Part shown: piece by piece, positions 17,146 to 27,666 of the stretch
Numbering within the stretch: the stretch's first letter is position 1
How the letters are laid out: each line of letters begins with the position of its first letter
Assembly (NCBI GenBank): GCA_021647145.1
Contig: JAKIVF010000024.1
Span: forward strand, 1-35,205
Length of the DNA: 35,205 bases
Reading direction: 5' to 3'
Origin: Methylococcaceae bacterium
GTDB taxonomy: Bacteria; Pseudomonadota; Gammaproteobacteria; Methylococcales; Methylomonadaceae
Made by a program: the position numbers and the translations under genes
Notes under the pieces: model-generated
Database searches by the model: none
What the model was told of the DNA's origin: nothing
What the model saw: the letters and a program-made list of their open reading frames with translations, nothing else

Positions 17146-17431
17146 CTTTAGAATAATTATTTTTTGGATATTTTAATTAGCTGAGAATAAAAAAGATTAC
17201 TTTACTCTCCACGTACTTATGGATAAAGAACTCATAATGACTTAATTTTTGTCGAAATAAGACGCACAAGCAATAACTTAAAAGCTAGCAAATACTGAGC
17301 CAAGTTGGTCTCGAGAGTTTGAATCACCCTTCCCCTATTACTTTACTTAAATTTTCGACCTTCATTCGAAACTATATTAAGATATAATGAACTGGAATAT
17401 TTCTAACAACAATTTTTAAGGTAGACCTTTT

Positions 17432-17827
17432 ATGTTTTTTACAATGAAATTTTTCTTATCTCTTATAATAGTTACTACTTTAGGTACATTTGCAACAACA
17501 AGCAGTGCTGCGGGTAAAATTGAAAATGCAACAATGGAAGAAGTAACTTATGCCATTGAAACTACTCTAAAGTATGCAGAAGAAACACTTGAAGCTTTAA
17601 ATAATAACGCAGATAAAGAAACCATTTTAGATCTTCTTAGAAAAACCAAACAAATTGCAAAAGAAATAGAAGTTACTCGTCTTGGCCCTCCAAAAATGAA
17701 AGCATCAGCACAAATGAAGAAGGCTAGATTTGCTGTTCGAAAAGATGAAATGGACAAAGCAAAAGAACATGTTGAAGCTGGTGTAAAACATTATCAAGTT
17801 CTTCGTAAAAGGTTTTACGATTTCTAG
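17432..17827 (+). CDS. Small secreted helical protein of unknown function
   Basis: A 131-residue protein with a signal peptide ending about residue 27 (ATTSSAA). The mature part of about 104 residues is nearly all predicted helix, rich in Lys and Glu, with no Cys, and looks like a helical hairpin or bundle. Repeated amphipathic stretches include EEVTYAIETTLKYAEETLEAL and KKARFAVRKDEMDKAKEHVEAG. The start at 17432 has AAGG ten bases upstream; ATG 17444 would give a more ordinary signal peptide. No family identified. It is divergent from the nitrate reductase operon and upstream of pgk. Confidence 0.68.
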   Translation: MFFTMKFFLSLIIVTTLGTFATTSSAAGKIENATMEEVTYAIETTLKYAEETLEALNNNADKETILDLLRKTKQIAKEIEVTRLGPPKMKASAQMKKARFAVRKDEMDKAKEHVEAGVKHYQVLRKRFYDF

Positions 17828-17848
17828 AGTAGATTCTTTTTTACAGAC

Positions 17849-17868
17849 CGAGGCATTAGAAAACCTCG
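17849..17868. terminator. Weak hairpin after the small secreted protein gene
   Basis: CGAGG (17849-17853) pairs with CCTCG (17864-17868) over a ten-base loop. A T-run appears only about 14 bases later. It is a poor terminator candidate. Confidence 0.25.
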
Positions 17869-17961
17869 ACTTGGAATATAACTTTTTTCTCTCTCACCCT
17901 TCCTAAAGCTGTATTTTCTAGTTTTATTACAACCCTATTCCTGAGTTTATTAAACTTACTT

Positions 17962-17967
17962 TATAAT
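17962..17967 (+). promoter_or_regulatory. Predicted -10 box of pgk
   Basis: A perfect TATAAT lies 42 bases ahead of the pgk ATG. No good -35 hexamer is seen at the standard distance. Called by eye. Confidence 0.4.
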
Positions 17968-18009
17968 ACAAGCAATCACCAACTTTTCAAAAATAAAGGA
18001 AATATTAAT

Positions 18010-19185
18010 ATGTCTATAAAAAAAATGATTGACCTTGATTTATCGGGTAAACGCGTTTTAATTCGCCAGGATTTAAACGTCCCAATTAAAGATGGCAAAG
18101 TAACCAGTGATTTAAGAATTCAAGCAAGTATCCCTACTATTGAACAGGCATTGGAAGCAGGCGCATCTGTTATGGTTATGTCCCATCTAGGTCGCCCTGT
18201 TGAAGGTAAATTTGATGAATCTTCTAGTTTAAAACCTGTCGCTGAACAGTTATCTCATCTACTTGGAAAACCTGTCCGACTAGAAAAAAACTGGTTAGAT
18301 GGTATTGACATTAATACAGGAGAAGTTGTTCTATGCGAGAATGTTCGTTTTAATGTTGGCGAAAAGAAAAATAATGACGAATTAGGTAAAAAAATGGCAG
18401 CATTATGCGACATTTTTGTTATGGATGCTTTCGGTACTGCTCATAGAGCACAAGCATCAACTCATAGTGTTGCTAAATTTTCTCCAATTGCATGTGCAGG
18501 TCCTTTATTAGCAAATGAATTAGACGCTTTAGCTAAAGCCTTAAATCAACCAGCAAAACCACTAGTTGCAATTGTGGGTGGATCAAAAGTCTCGACTAAA
18601 CTAACCGTATTAGAATCACTATCTACTAAAGTAGACCAACTTATTGTTGGTGGAGGTATTGCAAATACTTTTATCGCTGCAGCCGGGTTCCCAGTTGGGA
18701 AGTCGCTTTATGAAGAAGATTTACTAGACGAAGCAAATCGATTAATGGCAGCGGCAAAAAAAGCGGGATCAGATATTCCTGTTCCAGTTGATGTTGTTTG
18801 TGCCAAAGAGTTTTCTGATACAGCTAAGGCCACGGTAAAAAATGTGGCTGATGTTGAAGCTGATGATTTAATTTTAGACATCGGGCCAGAAACAGCCAAA
18901 CAGTACGCTCAAATTCTAAAAACGGCAGGAACGATTGTTTGGAATGGTCCCGTCGGTGTTTTTGAAATTGATCAATTTTCTAATGGTACAAAATCTATGG
19001 CGGAAGCCATTGCAGAAAGCCCTGCTTTTTCTATTGCTGGTGGGGGTGATACATTAGCAGCAATTGATAAATATAATATTAAAGATAAAGTTTCTTACAC
19101 TTCAACAGGTGGTGGTGCTTTTCTTGAATTTTTAGAGGGTAAAAAACTACCTGCTGTAGCAATGTTAGAAGAACGAAACCAATAA
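18010..19185 (+). CDS. pgk: Phosphoglycerate kinase
   Basis: The 391-residue glycolytic/Calvin-type enzyme transfers a phosphate between 1,3-bisphosphoglycerate and ADP. Substrate-binding and nucleotide motifs are intact: RQDLNVP (19-25), SHLGRP, LLENVRF-type CENVRFN, GGSKVSTKL, WNGPVGVFE and GGGDT (344-348). Length is standard. AAAGGA precedes the ATG. Other glycolytic genes (gap, tkt, fba) that often flank pgk are absent, so it is a single-gene unit closed by the hairpin at 19221. Confidence 0.97.
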   Translation: MSIKKMIDLDLSGKRVLIRQDLNVPIKDGKVTSDLRIQASIPTIEQALEAGASVMVMSHLGRPVEGKFDESSSLKPVAEQLSHLLGKPVRLEKNWLDGIDINTGEVVLCENVRFNVGEKKNNDELGKKMAALCDIFVMDAFGTAHRAQASTHSVAKFSPIACAGPLLANELDALAKALNQPAKPLVAIVGGSKVSTKLTVLESLSTKVDQLIVGGGIANTFIAAAGFPVGKSLYEEDLLDEANRLMAAAKKAGSDIPVPVDVVCAKEFSDTAKATVKNVADVEADDLILDIGPETAKQYAQILKTAGTIVWNGPVGVFEIDQFSNGTKSMAEAIAESPAFSIAGGGDTLAAIDKYNIKDKVSYTSTGGGAFLEFLEGKKLPAVAMLEERNQ

Positions 19186-19220
19186 CCTAGACAATTTACC
19201 TTTTTTAACAATATATTTAG

Positions 19221-19253
19221 GGGTTGGTTAGCTATTTTTTGGTAAACCAACCC
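19221..19253. terminator. Terminator-like hairpin between pgk and the Arg-rich gene
   Basis: GGGTTGGTT (19221-19229) pairs perfectly with AACCAACCC (19245-19253). It lies 36 bases after the pgk stop and between convergent genes. The T-runs sit before and inside the hairpin rather than after it, so efficiency as a rho-independent terminator is uncertain. Confidence 0.5.
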
Positions 19254-19294
19254 ACTCCTATAGTTAACAATACAAAGATGTTTCTTTCCTCTAT

Positions 19295-19606
19295 TCAAAG
19301 ATTATCTTTATTTGACTGGGATAGCTCATTCAACATTTGTTTTTCTTCTGTTGTCAGCAAACTATACATTTGACTTGTATTGGTAGATTCAGGAATAGCT
19401 GCGTTTTTGGTCCGCCTTTTTCCTTGCCGACGTGAATTATTACGCCGATCCTTCCCTCGCCTATCTTCCTTTGGCCATAACAAATAATCTTTCTGAATAG
19501 CATTTATCCACTCTGGACTACCAAAAGCATAGGTTATCACTCGCCGTTCTTTTGCTCGACGTTCAGCCCTTCGTCTATTTTTTTTCCTAGGATCTTCTGA
19601 TATCAT
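19295..19606 (-). CDS. Arg-rich small protein of unknown function
   Basis: A 103-residue, strongly basic protein. Two blocks are packed with paired arginines: KKNRRRAERRAKERR near the N-terminus, and EDRRGKDRRNNSRR followed by QGKRR in the middle. They flank a short hydrophobic/aromatic segment (VITYAFGSPEWINAIQKDYLLW). The C-terminal 35 residues are acidic-to-neutral and helical. The alternating RR pattern could bind nucleic acid or phosphoprotein, but no family is recognised. There is no clear ribosome site ahead of the ATG, and an in-frame stop sits directly before it. It converges with pgk. Confidence 0.6.
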   Translation of the reverse strand: MISEDPRKKNRRRAERRAKERRVITYAFGSPEWINAIQKDYLLWPKEDRRGKDRRNNSRRQGKRRTKNAAIPESTNTSQMYSLLTTEEKQMLNELSQSNKDNL

Positions 19607-19975
19607 CTAAATCAAAAGGAAGTAATGAACATAGTCAACCTCAATTTTAATGGAATACGTTAAAATTTAATGATTTCAATTACCTTTTTAAAATTAACAT
19701 ACCTATAAACAAACTTCAATTATTTTCGTCAACAGGCCAGATACTATCTTAAAAATCAACTTTTATTTATTAAAACACTGTCTCTTTTTCCCTGCGAACT
19801 CTTTAAAAACTAAGTTTGCCATTTGAAGACTTATATCAAATGGTTTTTCTAACTTCAATACGTCATAAGATAAAATTAATAATTTTTTCTAGGTTTTACC
19901 ACGTTGTACCTGTGATGGTGTAATAATCTTGAAAGGATTTGTAGCTTATAATCCAGCTAAAATCAGGAGAATAAA
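19607..19975. other. Intergenic region with an orphan terminator
   Basis: No protein-coding gene is seen. It is AT-rich and contains the rightward terminator at 19819-19849, which has no annotated gene upstream of it on the same strand. AGGAGA at 19965-19970 is the ribosome site of the IS3 relic that follows. Confidence 0.5.
19819..19849 (+). terminator. Rho-independent terminator without an upstream gene
   Basis: CCATTTGA (19819-19826) pairs perfectly with TCAAATGG (19836-19843), and TTTTTCT follows at once. This is a textbook rightward terminator. The nearest rightward gene, pgk, ends 630 bases earlier and has its own hairpin, so this may close a small RNA or be the remains of a mobile element. 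Confidence 0.6.
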
Positions 19976-20133
19976 ATGACCGAAATAAACACCGAAAACC
20001 TAGACTAAGTTTTACCATAGAACAACGGTTAGATTATGCAAAGTTTATGGTAAATGAAGGATATACCAACAAGCAGATAATGGAAATATCGGGAGCGGGT
20101 ACCTCTTATGTTTGGATGCCAAAAAAACGGTAG
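19976..20133 (+). pseudogene. IS3-family transposase OrfA relic
   Basis: ATG 19976 has a good ribosome site (AGGAGA), but that frame stops after ten codons. The frame one base on reads KHRKPRLSFTIEQRLDYAKF, then MVNEGYTNKQIMEISGAG, and TAG at 20131. This is the N-terminal helix-turn-helix of IS3-type OrfA proteins. A one-base shift close to the start and loss of the rest show that it is dead. No OrfB or terminal repeats were found before the yadH stop at 20162. Confidence 0.6.
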
Positions 20134-20161
20134 CCAAAGCTAACATCTAATACACCTCTAT

Positions 20162-20926
20162 TTAATTTTTAATCCCCACTCCTTTGTGTAATAAATAGAG
20201 ACTTAAAAGGGTTAAAAATAAAATAAACCCGCCTGTCATGGCAAAAGCAAGCCATATCTCAATATCCGTCACACCAATTAACCCATACCTAAATGCATTT
20301 ATCATATAAAGGATAGGGTTAGTTAAAGATATAGTTTGCCACAAATCCGGAAGCATGGAGACAGAATAAAATACCCCTCCCAAATAACTCAGTGGCGTTA
20401 ATATAAAGTTGGGGATAATAGAAATAGCATCAAAACTATCGGCAAATATTGCATTAATAAAACCAGCTAAAGCAAATAAAGTTGCCGTTAAAATTGCGAC
20501 AGTTATAGCAATGCCTAAATGATTAACCGTAATATCTGTATATAAAAATGAGATACAAGTTACAACTATTCCAACTAATAAGCCACGAGCAACGCCCCCC
20601 AGAACATAGCCCATTAAAATAACCCAGTTAGAAACCGGTGAAACTAATAGCTCCTCTATATGCCGTTGAAATTTAGTGGAATAAAAAGATGAGACCACAT
20701 TAGCGTAGGAGTGACTAATGATCGACATTAAAATCACCCCAGGGACAATATAATCCATATAACTTACACCACTTATATTACCTACTCGCTCTCCGATCAA
20801 TTTACCAAAAATCATAAAATACAAAGAGGTTGTGATTGCAGGTGGTAATAATGTTTGAGGCCATATTCGAGTAAAGCGGCGAATTTCTTTGGCCAAAATC
20901 GTACGAAATGCTATAAAATTATTCAT
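20162..20926 (-). CDS. yadH: ABC-2 type exporter permease, YadH-like
   Basis: A 254-residue inner-membrane permease with about six hydrophobic helices, strongly like E. coli YadH: AKEIRRFTRIWPQTLLPPAITTSLYF, FGKLIGERVGNISGVSYMDYIVPG, YANVVSSFYSTKFQRHIEELLVSPV and FVLTPLSYLGGVFYS-like blocks. It pairs with the ATPase encoded directly upstream; the two genes overlap by eight bases. The substrate of YadGH systems is not firmly known. Confidence 0.92.
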   Translation of the reverse strand: MNNFIAFRTILAKEIRRFTRIWPQTLLPPAITTSLYFMIFGKLIGERVGNISGVSYMDYIVPGVILMSIISHSYANVVSSFYSTKFQRHIEELLVSPVSNWVILMGYVLGGVARGLLVGIVVTCISFLYTDITVNHLGIAITVAILTATLFALAGFINAIFADSFDAISIIPNFILTPLSYLGGVFYSVSMLPDLWQTISLTNPILYMINAFRYGLIGVTDIEIWLAFAMTGGFILFLTLLSLYLLHKGVGIKN

Positions 20927-21827
20927 TCACTAAATCCATAAACAACTGTTCTAAACGATTTGACTTATTTTTAAGACTCAACACCTCAATATTTTTGTCT
21001 GTTAATTGTTGAAACAAAAGATTTAAACTCATTCCTTTTGGCACGGCCACATTTAATAACTTACTTTCAATCAATTCTAATTTATATCCTTCTATTTTTG
21101 GGGTGATTGAAACAGGGTTTGCCAAATTAAGTATAAAATGATCCTGTTTGACTCTAGTGAGTAATTCAGCCATGCCAGACTTTTCTACGATTAACCCATC
21201 ATTAATAATAGCAATATTTCTACATAAGCTTTCTGCTTCTTCCAGATAATGTGTGGTTAAAATAATCGTGGTGCCCTGCTGATTTATTTCCTCCATCATT
21301 TTCCACATTGAGCGACGTATTTCTATATCTACACCCGCCGTTGGTTCATCTAAAATCAATAGTCTTGGAGAATGAACTAATGCTCTGGCAATCATCACTC
21401 GCCGTTTCATTCCTCCTGATAGTCGTCTTGAAACGGTATCTCTTTTATCCCATAACGACATTTGTTTTAAACATCTTTCAGCATTTATTTTTGCCTTTTT
21501 TTTGGGGATTCCGTAATAACCTGCTTGATTTAAAACTATATTTTTGACTGTTTCAAATTGATTAAAATTTATTTCCTGGGGAACAAGACCAATACAACTT
21601 TTAGCTTTAGCATTTTGTTTTTTTAAATCATGTCCAAAAATACTCACACTACCACTGGTTTTATTAACTAAAGAGCTGATTATTCCAATTGCTGTTGATT
21701 TACCTGCTCCATTTGGACCTAGCAATGCAAAAAAATCACCCTGTTCTACATCAAGATCAATTCCCTTTAAAGCAACAAAACCATTGCTATATTTTTTTTT
21801 TAGATTTTGAATGGATAATGCATTCAT
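20919..21827 (-). CDS. yadG: ABC exporter ATP-binding protein, YadG-like
   Basis: The 302-residue ABC ATPase has Walker A GPNGAGKS (37-44), the signature LSGGM (136-140), Walker B LLILDEP (156-162) and the switch histidine in ILTTHYLEEAE. The C-terminal 80 residues match YadG (NKSNRLEQLFMDLVNE). It energises the YadH-like permease, whose start lies within the last codons of this gene. It is divergent from ppx. Confidence 0.94.
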   Translation of the reverse strand: MNALSIQNLKKKYSNGFVALKGIDLDVEQGDFFALLGPNGAGKSTAIGIISSLVNKTSGSVSIFGHDLKKQNAKAKSCIGLVPQEINFNQFETVKNIVLNQAGYYGIPKKKAKINAERCLKQMSLWDKRDTVSRRLSGGMKRRVMIARALVHSPRLLILDEPTAGVDIEIRRSMWKMMEEINQQGTTIILTTHYLEEAESLCRNIAIINDGLIVEKSGMAELLTRVKQDHFILNLANPVSITPKIEGYKLELIESKLLNVAVPKGMSLNLLFQQLTDKNIEVLSLKNKSNRLEQLFMDLVNE

Positions 21828-21865
21828 AAAGACAAATACTTACCGAAAAGGATAAAATGGGGTAA

Positions 21866-21871
21866 ATTATA
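21866..21871 (-). promoter_or_regulatory. Predicted -10 box of yadGH
   Basis: On the minus strand TATAAT occurs 38 bases ahead of the yadG ATG. No convincing -35 box is seen. Weak evidence. Confidence 0.3.
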
Positions 21872-21942
21872 ACCTTTGCTCTCTAGCATGGGCGATTTAA
21901 ATAATTTATTATTAAGTTTTGAAAATGTGAAAGTAATTCTCG

Positions 21943-21955
21943 GAATCACTGATTC
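21943..21955. promoter_or_regulatory. 13-base palindrome upstream of ppx
   Basis: GAATCA-C-TGATTC is a perfect palindrome 28 bases ahead of the ppx start codon. It could be an operator, but no regulator is assigned. Confidence 0.25.
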
Positions 21956-21983
21956 TCAGTTAACTCAAAAACAGGAATAAACC

Positions 21984-23483
21984 GTGACAAATAAATTACC
22001 TACTAGCGTAGCAGCAATAGACCTAGGATCAAATAGTTTCCATATGATTGTCTGTAAGATAGAAAAAGGGAAGTTAAGAACTATTGATCGCCTAAAAGAG
22101 ATGGTACGGCTTGCTTCAGGCCTGGATAAAAAAAGAAACATTGATAACGTAACACAAAAAAAGGCACTTGCTTGTCTTGAACGATTTGGCCAACGAATTC
22201 GTAATTTTCCTGCAGGAAGTGTCCGGATTGTTGGGACTAATACGCTACGAACTGCAAAAAACTCCAAACAATTTATCTTAAAAGCTGAAAAAGCACTTGG
22301 ACACCCTATTGAGATTATTGCAGGAATTGAAGAAGCCAGACTCATTTATCAAGGTGTAGCCAATAGCCTTGGCAGTAATGCCAACTCACGATTTGTCATG
22401 GATATTGGTGGAGGTAGCACAGAATATATTATTGGAACAAATGATACCCCGTCAGTAAAAGAAAGCTTAAACATGGGGTGCGTAACCGTTAGCAACCTGT
22501 TTTTTAAAGAGGGAACCATTAGTAAAAAGTCCTTCAATAAAGCGGTTATCTATGCCCAACAGAAGCTAACCTCCCATCAACGAAAATTTAATAGTAAAAA
22601 TTGGGATGAAGCTATTGGAGCTTCTGGTAGTTTACGTTCAATTCATAAAGTATTAATTGCAACGAAATGGAGTAATAACGGAATTACCCGAGAAGGGCTC
22701 GAAAAACTGGTTGAACATATCACCCAATGCGACCATGTTGATGAATTAAATTTACCCGAACTAAGTGAAGAAAGACTTCCCGTTTTTGTCGGTGGTGTTG
22801 CTATTATTTATGCAACCTTTAAAAAACTCGATATTGAACAAATGACTGTTTCTGATGGTGCACTTCGCGAAGGCTTGGTTCATGATTTACTGAATAGAAT
22901 TTATGATCACGACATTCGTTCACACACCATTGAAACTATAGCTAAACATTACCATACAGATATAAAACACGCGGCTCGCATCAAGAAATCAGTCAACTAT
23001 ATTCTTGATCAACTTGATAGCCAATGCTGTTCTGGAAATAGTAAAATTATCACCCAGTTTCTACATTGGGCAGTTAGTCTACATGGCATAGGTTTAAACA
23101 TTGCCCATAACAAATATCATAAACACAGTGCATATATTATTGAAAATGGTGACTTTTCTGGCTTCTCCAGACAAGACCAAATTCTTCTTTCAACACTGGT
23201 TCGTTCTCACCGCAAAAAATTCTCTAACTCCCGTTTTAAAAAGCTTCCTGCCCCATGGAATATAGATGCCCCCTTCCTGACAATCATATTACGCCTAGCC
23301 ATCTTATTACATAGAAATAGACATACATTGGCTAAACCTGAATTTAAAATAGCTATTAAAGCTACTGAAATTGAATTACAATTTGAAAATAATTGGTTGG
23401 AAAGTGCACCTCTTACCTATGCAGACCTTGAAATAGAAGCCAACTATTTAAAATCAGCAGGTTATACCTTAAATTATTCATAA
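21984..23483 (+). CDS. ppx: Exopolyphosphatase, Ppx/GppA family
   Basis: The 499-residue enzyme releases phosphate from polyphosphate ends or hydrolyses pppGpp. The actin-like ATPase-fold motifs are AAIDLGSNSFHM (10-21) and DIGGGSTEYI (140-149). The catalytic Glu is in GIEEARLIYQG (Glu116/Glu117). The C-terminal half is the HD-like helical domain (SLHGIGLNIAHNKYHKHSAYII, LSTLVRSHRK). Length is like E. coli Ppx. The start is GTG 21984 with AGGA upstream. The polyglutamine protein gene starts 11 bases after the stop, so it leads an operon of at least three genes. Ppx versus GppA activity cannot be settled by eye. Confidence 0.93.
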   Translation: MTNKLPTSVAAIDLGSNSFHMIVCKIEKGKLRTIDRLKEMVRLASGLDKKRNIDNVTQKKALACLERFGQRIRNFPAGSVRIVGTNTLRTAKNSKQFILKAEKALGHPIEIIAGIEEARLIYQGVANSLGSNANSRFVMDIGGGSTEYIIGTNDTPSVKESLNMGCVTVSNLFFKEGTISKKSFNKAVIYAQQKLTSHQRKFNSKNWDEAIGASGSLRSIHKVLIATKWSNNGITREGLEKLVEHITQCDHVDELNLPELSEERLPVFVGGVAIIYATFKKLDIEQMTVSDGALREGLVHDLLNRIYDHDIRSHTIETIAKHYHTDIKHAARIKKSVNYILDQLDSQCCSGNSKIITQFLHWAVSLHGIGLNIAHNKYHKHSAYIIENGDFSGFSRQDQILLSTLVRSHRKKFSNSRFKKLPAPWNIDAPFLTIILRLAILLHRNRHTLAKPEFKIAIKATEIELQFENNWLESAPLTYADLEIEANYLKSAGYTLNYS

Positions 23484-23494
23484 GATCAAAGGGA

Positions 23495-24844
<1,350 letters not shown>

Positions 24845-24855
24845 ATTCAAAAGCC

Positions 24856-25395
24856 ATGAAGCTATTTCATATAAAATATCATCTTCTTATCATCGTTTTG
24901 CTAATATCATCGTTACTAAGCCAAAACATATCTGCCGAAACAAAAATTGCAATTCTTGATTTTGAACTTAAGGATTTAACGCTAAAACCCAGAATACAAA
25001 GTGAACTTAAACGTACGGCATCCATAAAGCCATTACTAGAAGCAGAACTTGAAAAAGCTAATTATGTCATTATTAATATTGAAACCGCTAAACAAAAAAT
25101 GGCAAGCAGTGGTATAGGATATTTATTTGACCATCATGATGTAGCAGCTAAATTAGGTAGAGAATCAGGTGCAGACTTTATACTTGTGGGTAGACTTCAT
25201 AAACCAAGTTTTTTATTTGCGTATATGATGGGGCATTTAATTAGAACGAATGATGGAAAACTAATTGGTAATTTTATTTCAGAAGCGAAAGGACCCAACA
25301 TAAAACTAACTATTAAAACCGTTGAAAGCCTTGCTGTTAAAATAGATAAAGCACTTAATAACCGATATACACCACCGCCACCTAAAAAATACTAA
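24856..25395 (+). CDS. DUF2380-type exported protein
   Basis: A 179-residue protein with a Sec signal peptide (cleavage likely after S26-A27). The mature part starts KIAILDFELKDLT and contains SIKPLLEAELEKANYVIINIE and GRESGADFILVGRLHKPS, the pattern of DUF2380/DUF3280-like periplasmic proteins of unknown function, whose fold resembles the TolB N-terminal or CsgG-type domain. It begins 11 bases after the polyglutamine protein gene and probably shares its transcript from ppx. It ends in a proline/lysine tail (TPPPPKKY). The start has no strong ribosome site. Confidence 0.75.
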   Translation: MKLFHIKYHLLIIVLLISSLLSQNISAETKIAILDFELKDLTLKPRIQSELKRTASIKPLLEAELEKANYVIINIETAKQKMASSGIGYLFDHHDVAAKLGRESGADFILVGRLHKPSFLFAYMMGHLIRTNDGKLIGNFISEAKGPNIKLTIKTVESLAVKIDKALNNRYTPPPPKKY

Positions 25396-25402
25396 TCATT
25401 TT

Positions 25403-25482
25403 GTAGGTTGTTGTTGACTCTATCGTTAACCCATCATTTTTTATTAAAAAAATGTTAGTTTGCCATAAAGACGTCAACCTGC
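25403..25482. repeat. Palindromic repeat element, copy A
   Basis: GTAGGTTG (25403-25410) and CAACCTGC (25475-25482) form near-perfect inverted ends. The inside includes CTATCGTTAACCCA (25420-25433), identical but inverted to bases 27738-27751 of copy E2 on the other side of the AAA+ gene. A nested A/T hairpin lies near 25435-25455. It may also end the ppx transcript. Confidence 0.6.
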
Positions 25483-25519
25483 ATACACATCAAATATTTT
25501 ACAATTTCGGAGTTTGTTC

Positions 25520-27658
25520 ATGGCTAAACAGCATTCACTAACACCTAACACGTCATCAACACCCTCTGCTATTGATAACATCCACTTAGCTGATGACCTT
25601 TGCATTCGGCAACTTAAACAAGTCTGGTTTTGTAGAAGTCTGTTATTTTGCAATGGTGCCAGACGTCTTGCTAAAGAAAGGTTTCATCAGGATGAAATCC
25701 CAGATTTACTTGAACTAGATGAAAACCAATTTGAAGATAAAAAGCCATCAACACTCTTCAAAACAATAAAAAAACAAGCAAAGCAATTAATAGATATAAC
25801 TATCATTCGCCAAGGTCCATTGTTTACTAACCTGAACCAAATAAATCATCATTTTGGCTTAAGTGAAATAGAAACAAATATTATACTTTTTGCTACATTG
25901 ATAGAGCTAGACAGTGCTTATGGTAATTGTTATGACTTATATGGTTCACTTAGTAATAGAGATTTCTATCCATTTTTAGCTAATGTACTTAATGTTACCA
26001 GTAAACAAATTACAGACGTATTTAATAAAGAAGGTTTATTAAATCAATCGGGATTATTAAAACTACATACATCAAGCCGTGAAGTTGACCAAAAATTTGA
26101 TCTATTAAAAAGCTTTTGTAATGCTTTAGATACACCTCAGCAAACTATAGAATCTTTATTTTCTGACTTTATTATGACAGCTCCAGAGGCTATTTTAGAG
26201 CCTCAACATTTTAAACATATCGAAAAAGACTATTCGCGTCTATCTAAATACATTCAGGTTGTCTGTAAAGATAAAATAAAAGGAGCAAATATTCTAATCT
26301 ATGGCCCACCAGGTACGGGTAAAACTCAATGGGTACGAACACTGGTAAAAGAACTTAAAATCAAACTTTATGAAATTAGTGTTGAAGATACGGAGGGAGA
26401 TATTTTATCGGGCAAAGAACGTGTTACTGCTTGCCAGTTAGCCCAAAAGCTTTTAGAAAAAGGTAAGCATCAAGCACTTTTATTTGATGAAATAGAAGAT
26501 TTATTTCAAACAGATATGTTTTCCCAATTAATAGGAAATAGCAATAGAAGTTCGCACACAAATAAAGGCTGGATCAACCTCTTATTGGAAAACAATGCGG
26601 TTCCAACTTTTTGGATTTCCAATGATATAACAAATATGGATAAAGCTTTTTTACGACGTTTTGATTTAGTTTTTGAATTATCCGTTCCGCCTCATTCTGT
26701 TAGAAAAAGAATGCTGATAGAATCACTTAAAAAAACAAATGTTAGTGATAAATGGATTGATCGTATTTCACACCTTGAGCACCTTCCACCCGCTATTATT
26801 AATCGTGCGACTAGAGTTAATGAAATTATTGGCGAATCAAATGCTAATTTAATTGAAGAACATTTAGAAAAAATTATCAGCAATACGCTAAAGGCGATGG
26901 GGCATCAGCACCAGGCAATAAACCCTGTAACATCTAGTTTTTATGATCCCAGCTTAATTAACACCAAAGCTCCATTAGATAAAATTTCAAAAGGTTTAAA
27001 AAATTCTCGTACCGGAAGACTCTGTTTCTATGGACCTCCCGGTACGGGTAAAAGTGCTTATGCAAGATATTTAGCTGAGTATCTTGAAATACCCCTGATA
27101 GCAAAACGAGCATCTGATATTATTGATTGTTATCTTGGTAACACAGAAAAAAATATTGCCAACATATTTGAACAGGCAACTAAAGAAAAAGGCTTATTGC
27201 TCCTTGATGAAGCAGATAGTTTTTTACGCGATAGAAAAAATAGTCAACATAGCTGGGAAACCACCCAGGTTAATGAATTATTAGTGCAAATGGAAAACTT
27301 TGAAGGAATCTTTATCTGCTCAACTAATCTAATGAATGATTTAGATGCTGCCGCTTTAAGAAGGTTTGACTTTAAACTTGAATTTACTTATTTAAAAAGC
27401 GAACAAGCCTGGTCATTATTAAAAGGTTTCTTGGGTGATGCTGTTAATAACTTATCTTCCAATAAAAAATCAAAAATTAAAAAGCAATTAGCCGCCATAC
27501 AATTACTAACCCCCGGTGACTTTGCAACAATAAAAAGGAAACTAACACTGTTAGATGAACTTGATAATGTAGAGTTATTCGTAAAAGAACTTCAACAAGA
27601 AGTAAATTTTAAAAATGAAAATTCATCACGAGCAATAGGCTTCTCAGCCGAATTTTAA
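25520..27658 (+). CDS. Tandem AAA+ ATPase of unknown role
   Basis: The 712-residue protein has an N-terminal helical region of about 235 residues, then two AAA+ modules. Module 1 has Walker A GPPGTGKT (262-269), Walker B LLFDEIED (320-327) and a sensor/arginine-finger region with FLRRFD (379-381 RRF). Module 2 has GPPGTGKS (505-512), LLLLDEADSF (559-568) and ALRRFD (614-616). Both modules look active, as in Cdc48/ClpA-like double-ring machines, although the N-domain is not recognised. ATG 25520 is preferred because GGAG lies seven bases upstream; a TTG two codons earlier is rejected. The gene stands alone between inverted related repeats, which suggests an acquired cassette. No adjacent substrate or partner gene is evident. 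Confidence 0.85.
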   Translation: MAKQHSLTPNTSSTPSAIDNIHLADDLCIRQLKQVWFCRSLLFCNGARRLAKERFHQDEIPDLLELDENQFEDKKPSTLFKTIKKQAKQLIDITIIRQGPLFTNLNQINHHFGLSEIETNIILFATLIELDSAYGNCYDLYGSLSNRDFYPFLANVLNVTSKQITDVFNKEGLLNQSGLLKLHTSSREVDQKFDLLKSFCNALDTPQQTIESLFSDFIMTAPEAILEPQHFKHIEKDYSRLSKYIQVVCKDKIKGANILIYGPPGTGKTQWVRTLVKELKIKLYEISVEDTEGDILSGKERVTACQLAQKLLEKGKHQALLFDEIEDLFQTDMFSQLIGNSNRSSHTNKGWINLLLENNAVPTFWISNDITNMDKAFLRRFDLVFELSVPPHSVRKRMLIESLKKTNVSDKWIDRISHLEHLPPAIINRATRVNEIIGESNANLIEEHLEKIISNTLKAMGHQHQAINPVTSSFYDPSLINTKAPLDKISKGLKNSRTGRLCFYGPPGTGKSAYARYLAEYLEIPLIAKRASDIIDCYLGNTEKNIANIFEQATKEKGLLLLDEADSFLRDRKNSQHSWETTQVNELLVQMENFEGIFICSTNLMNDLDAAALRRFDFKLEFTYLKSEQAWSLLKGFLGDAVNNLSSNKKSKIKKQLAAIQLLTPGDFATIKRKLTLLDELDNVELFVKELQQEVNFKNENSSRAIGFSAEF

Positions 27659-27666
27659 AAAATGCG

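Noticed and set aside
17281..17345. tRNA-like T-arm pattern (GTTTGAATC) near 17320
   Set aside because: No matching acceptor stem, D-arm or anticodon arm could be built around it.
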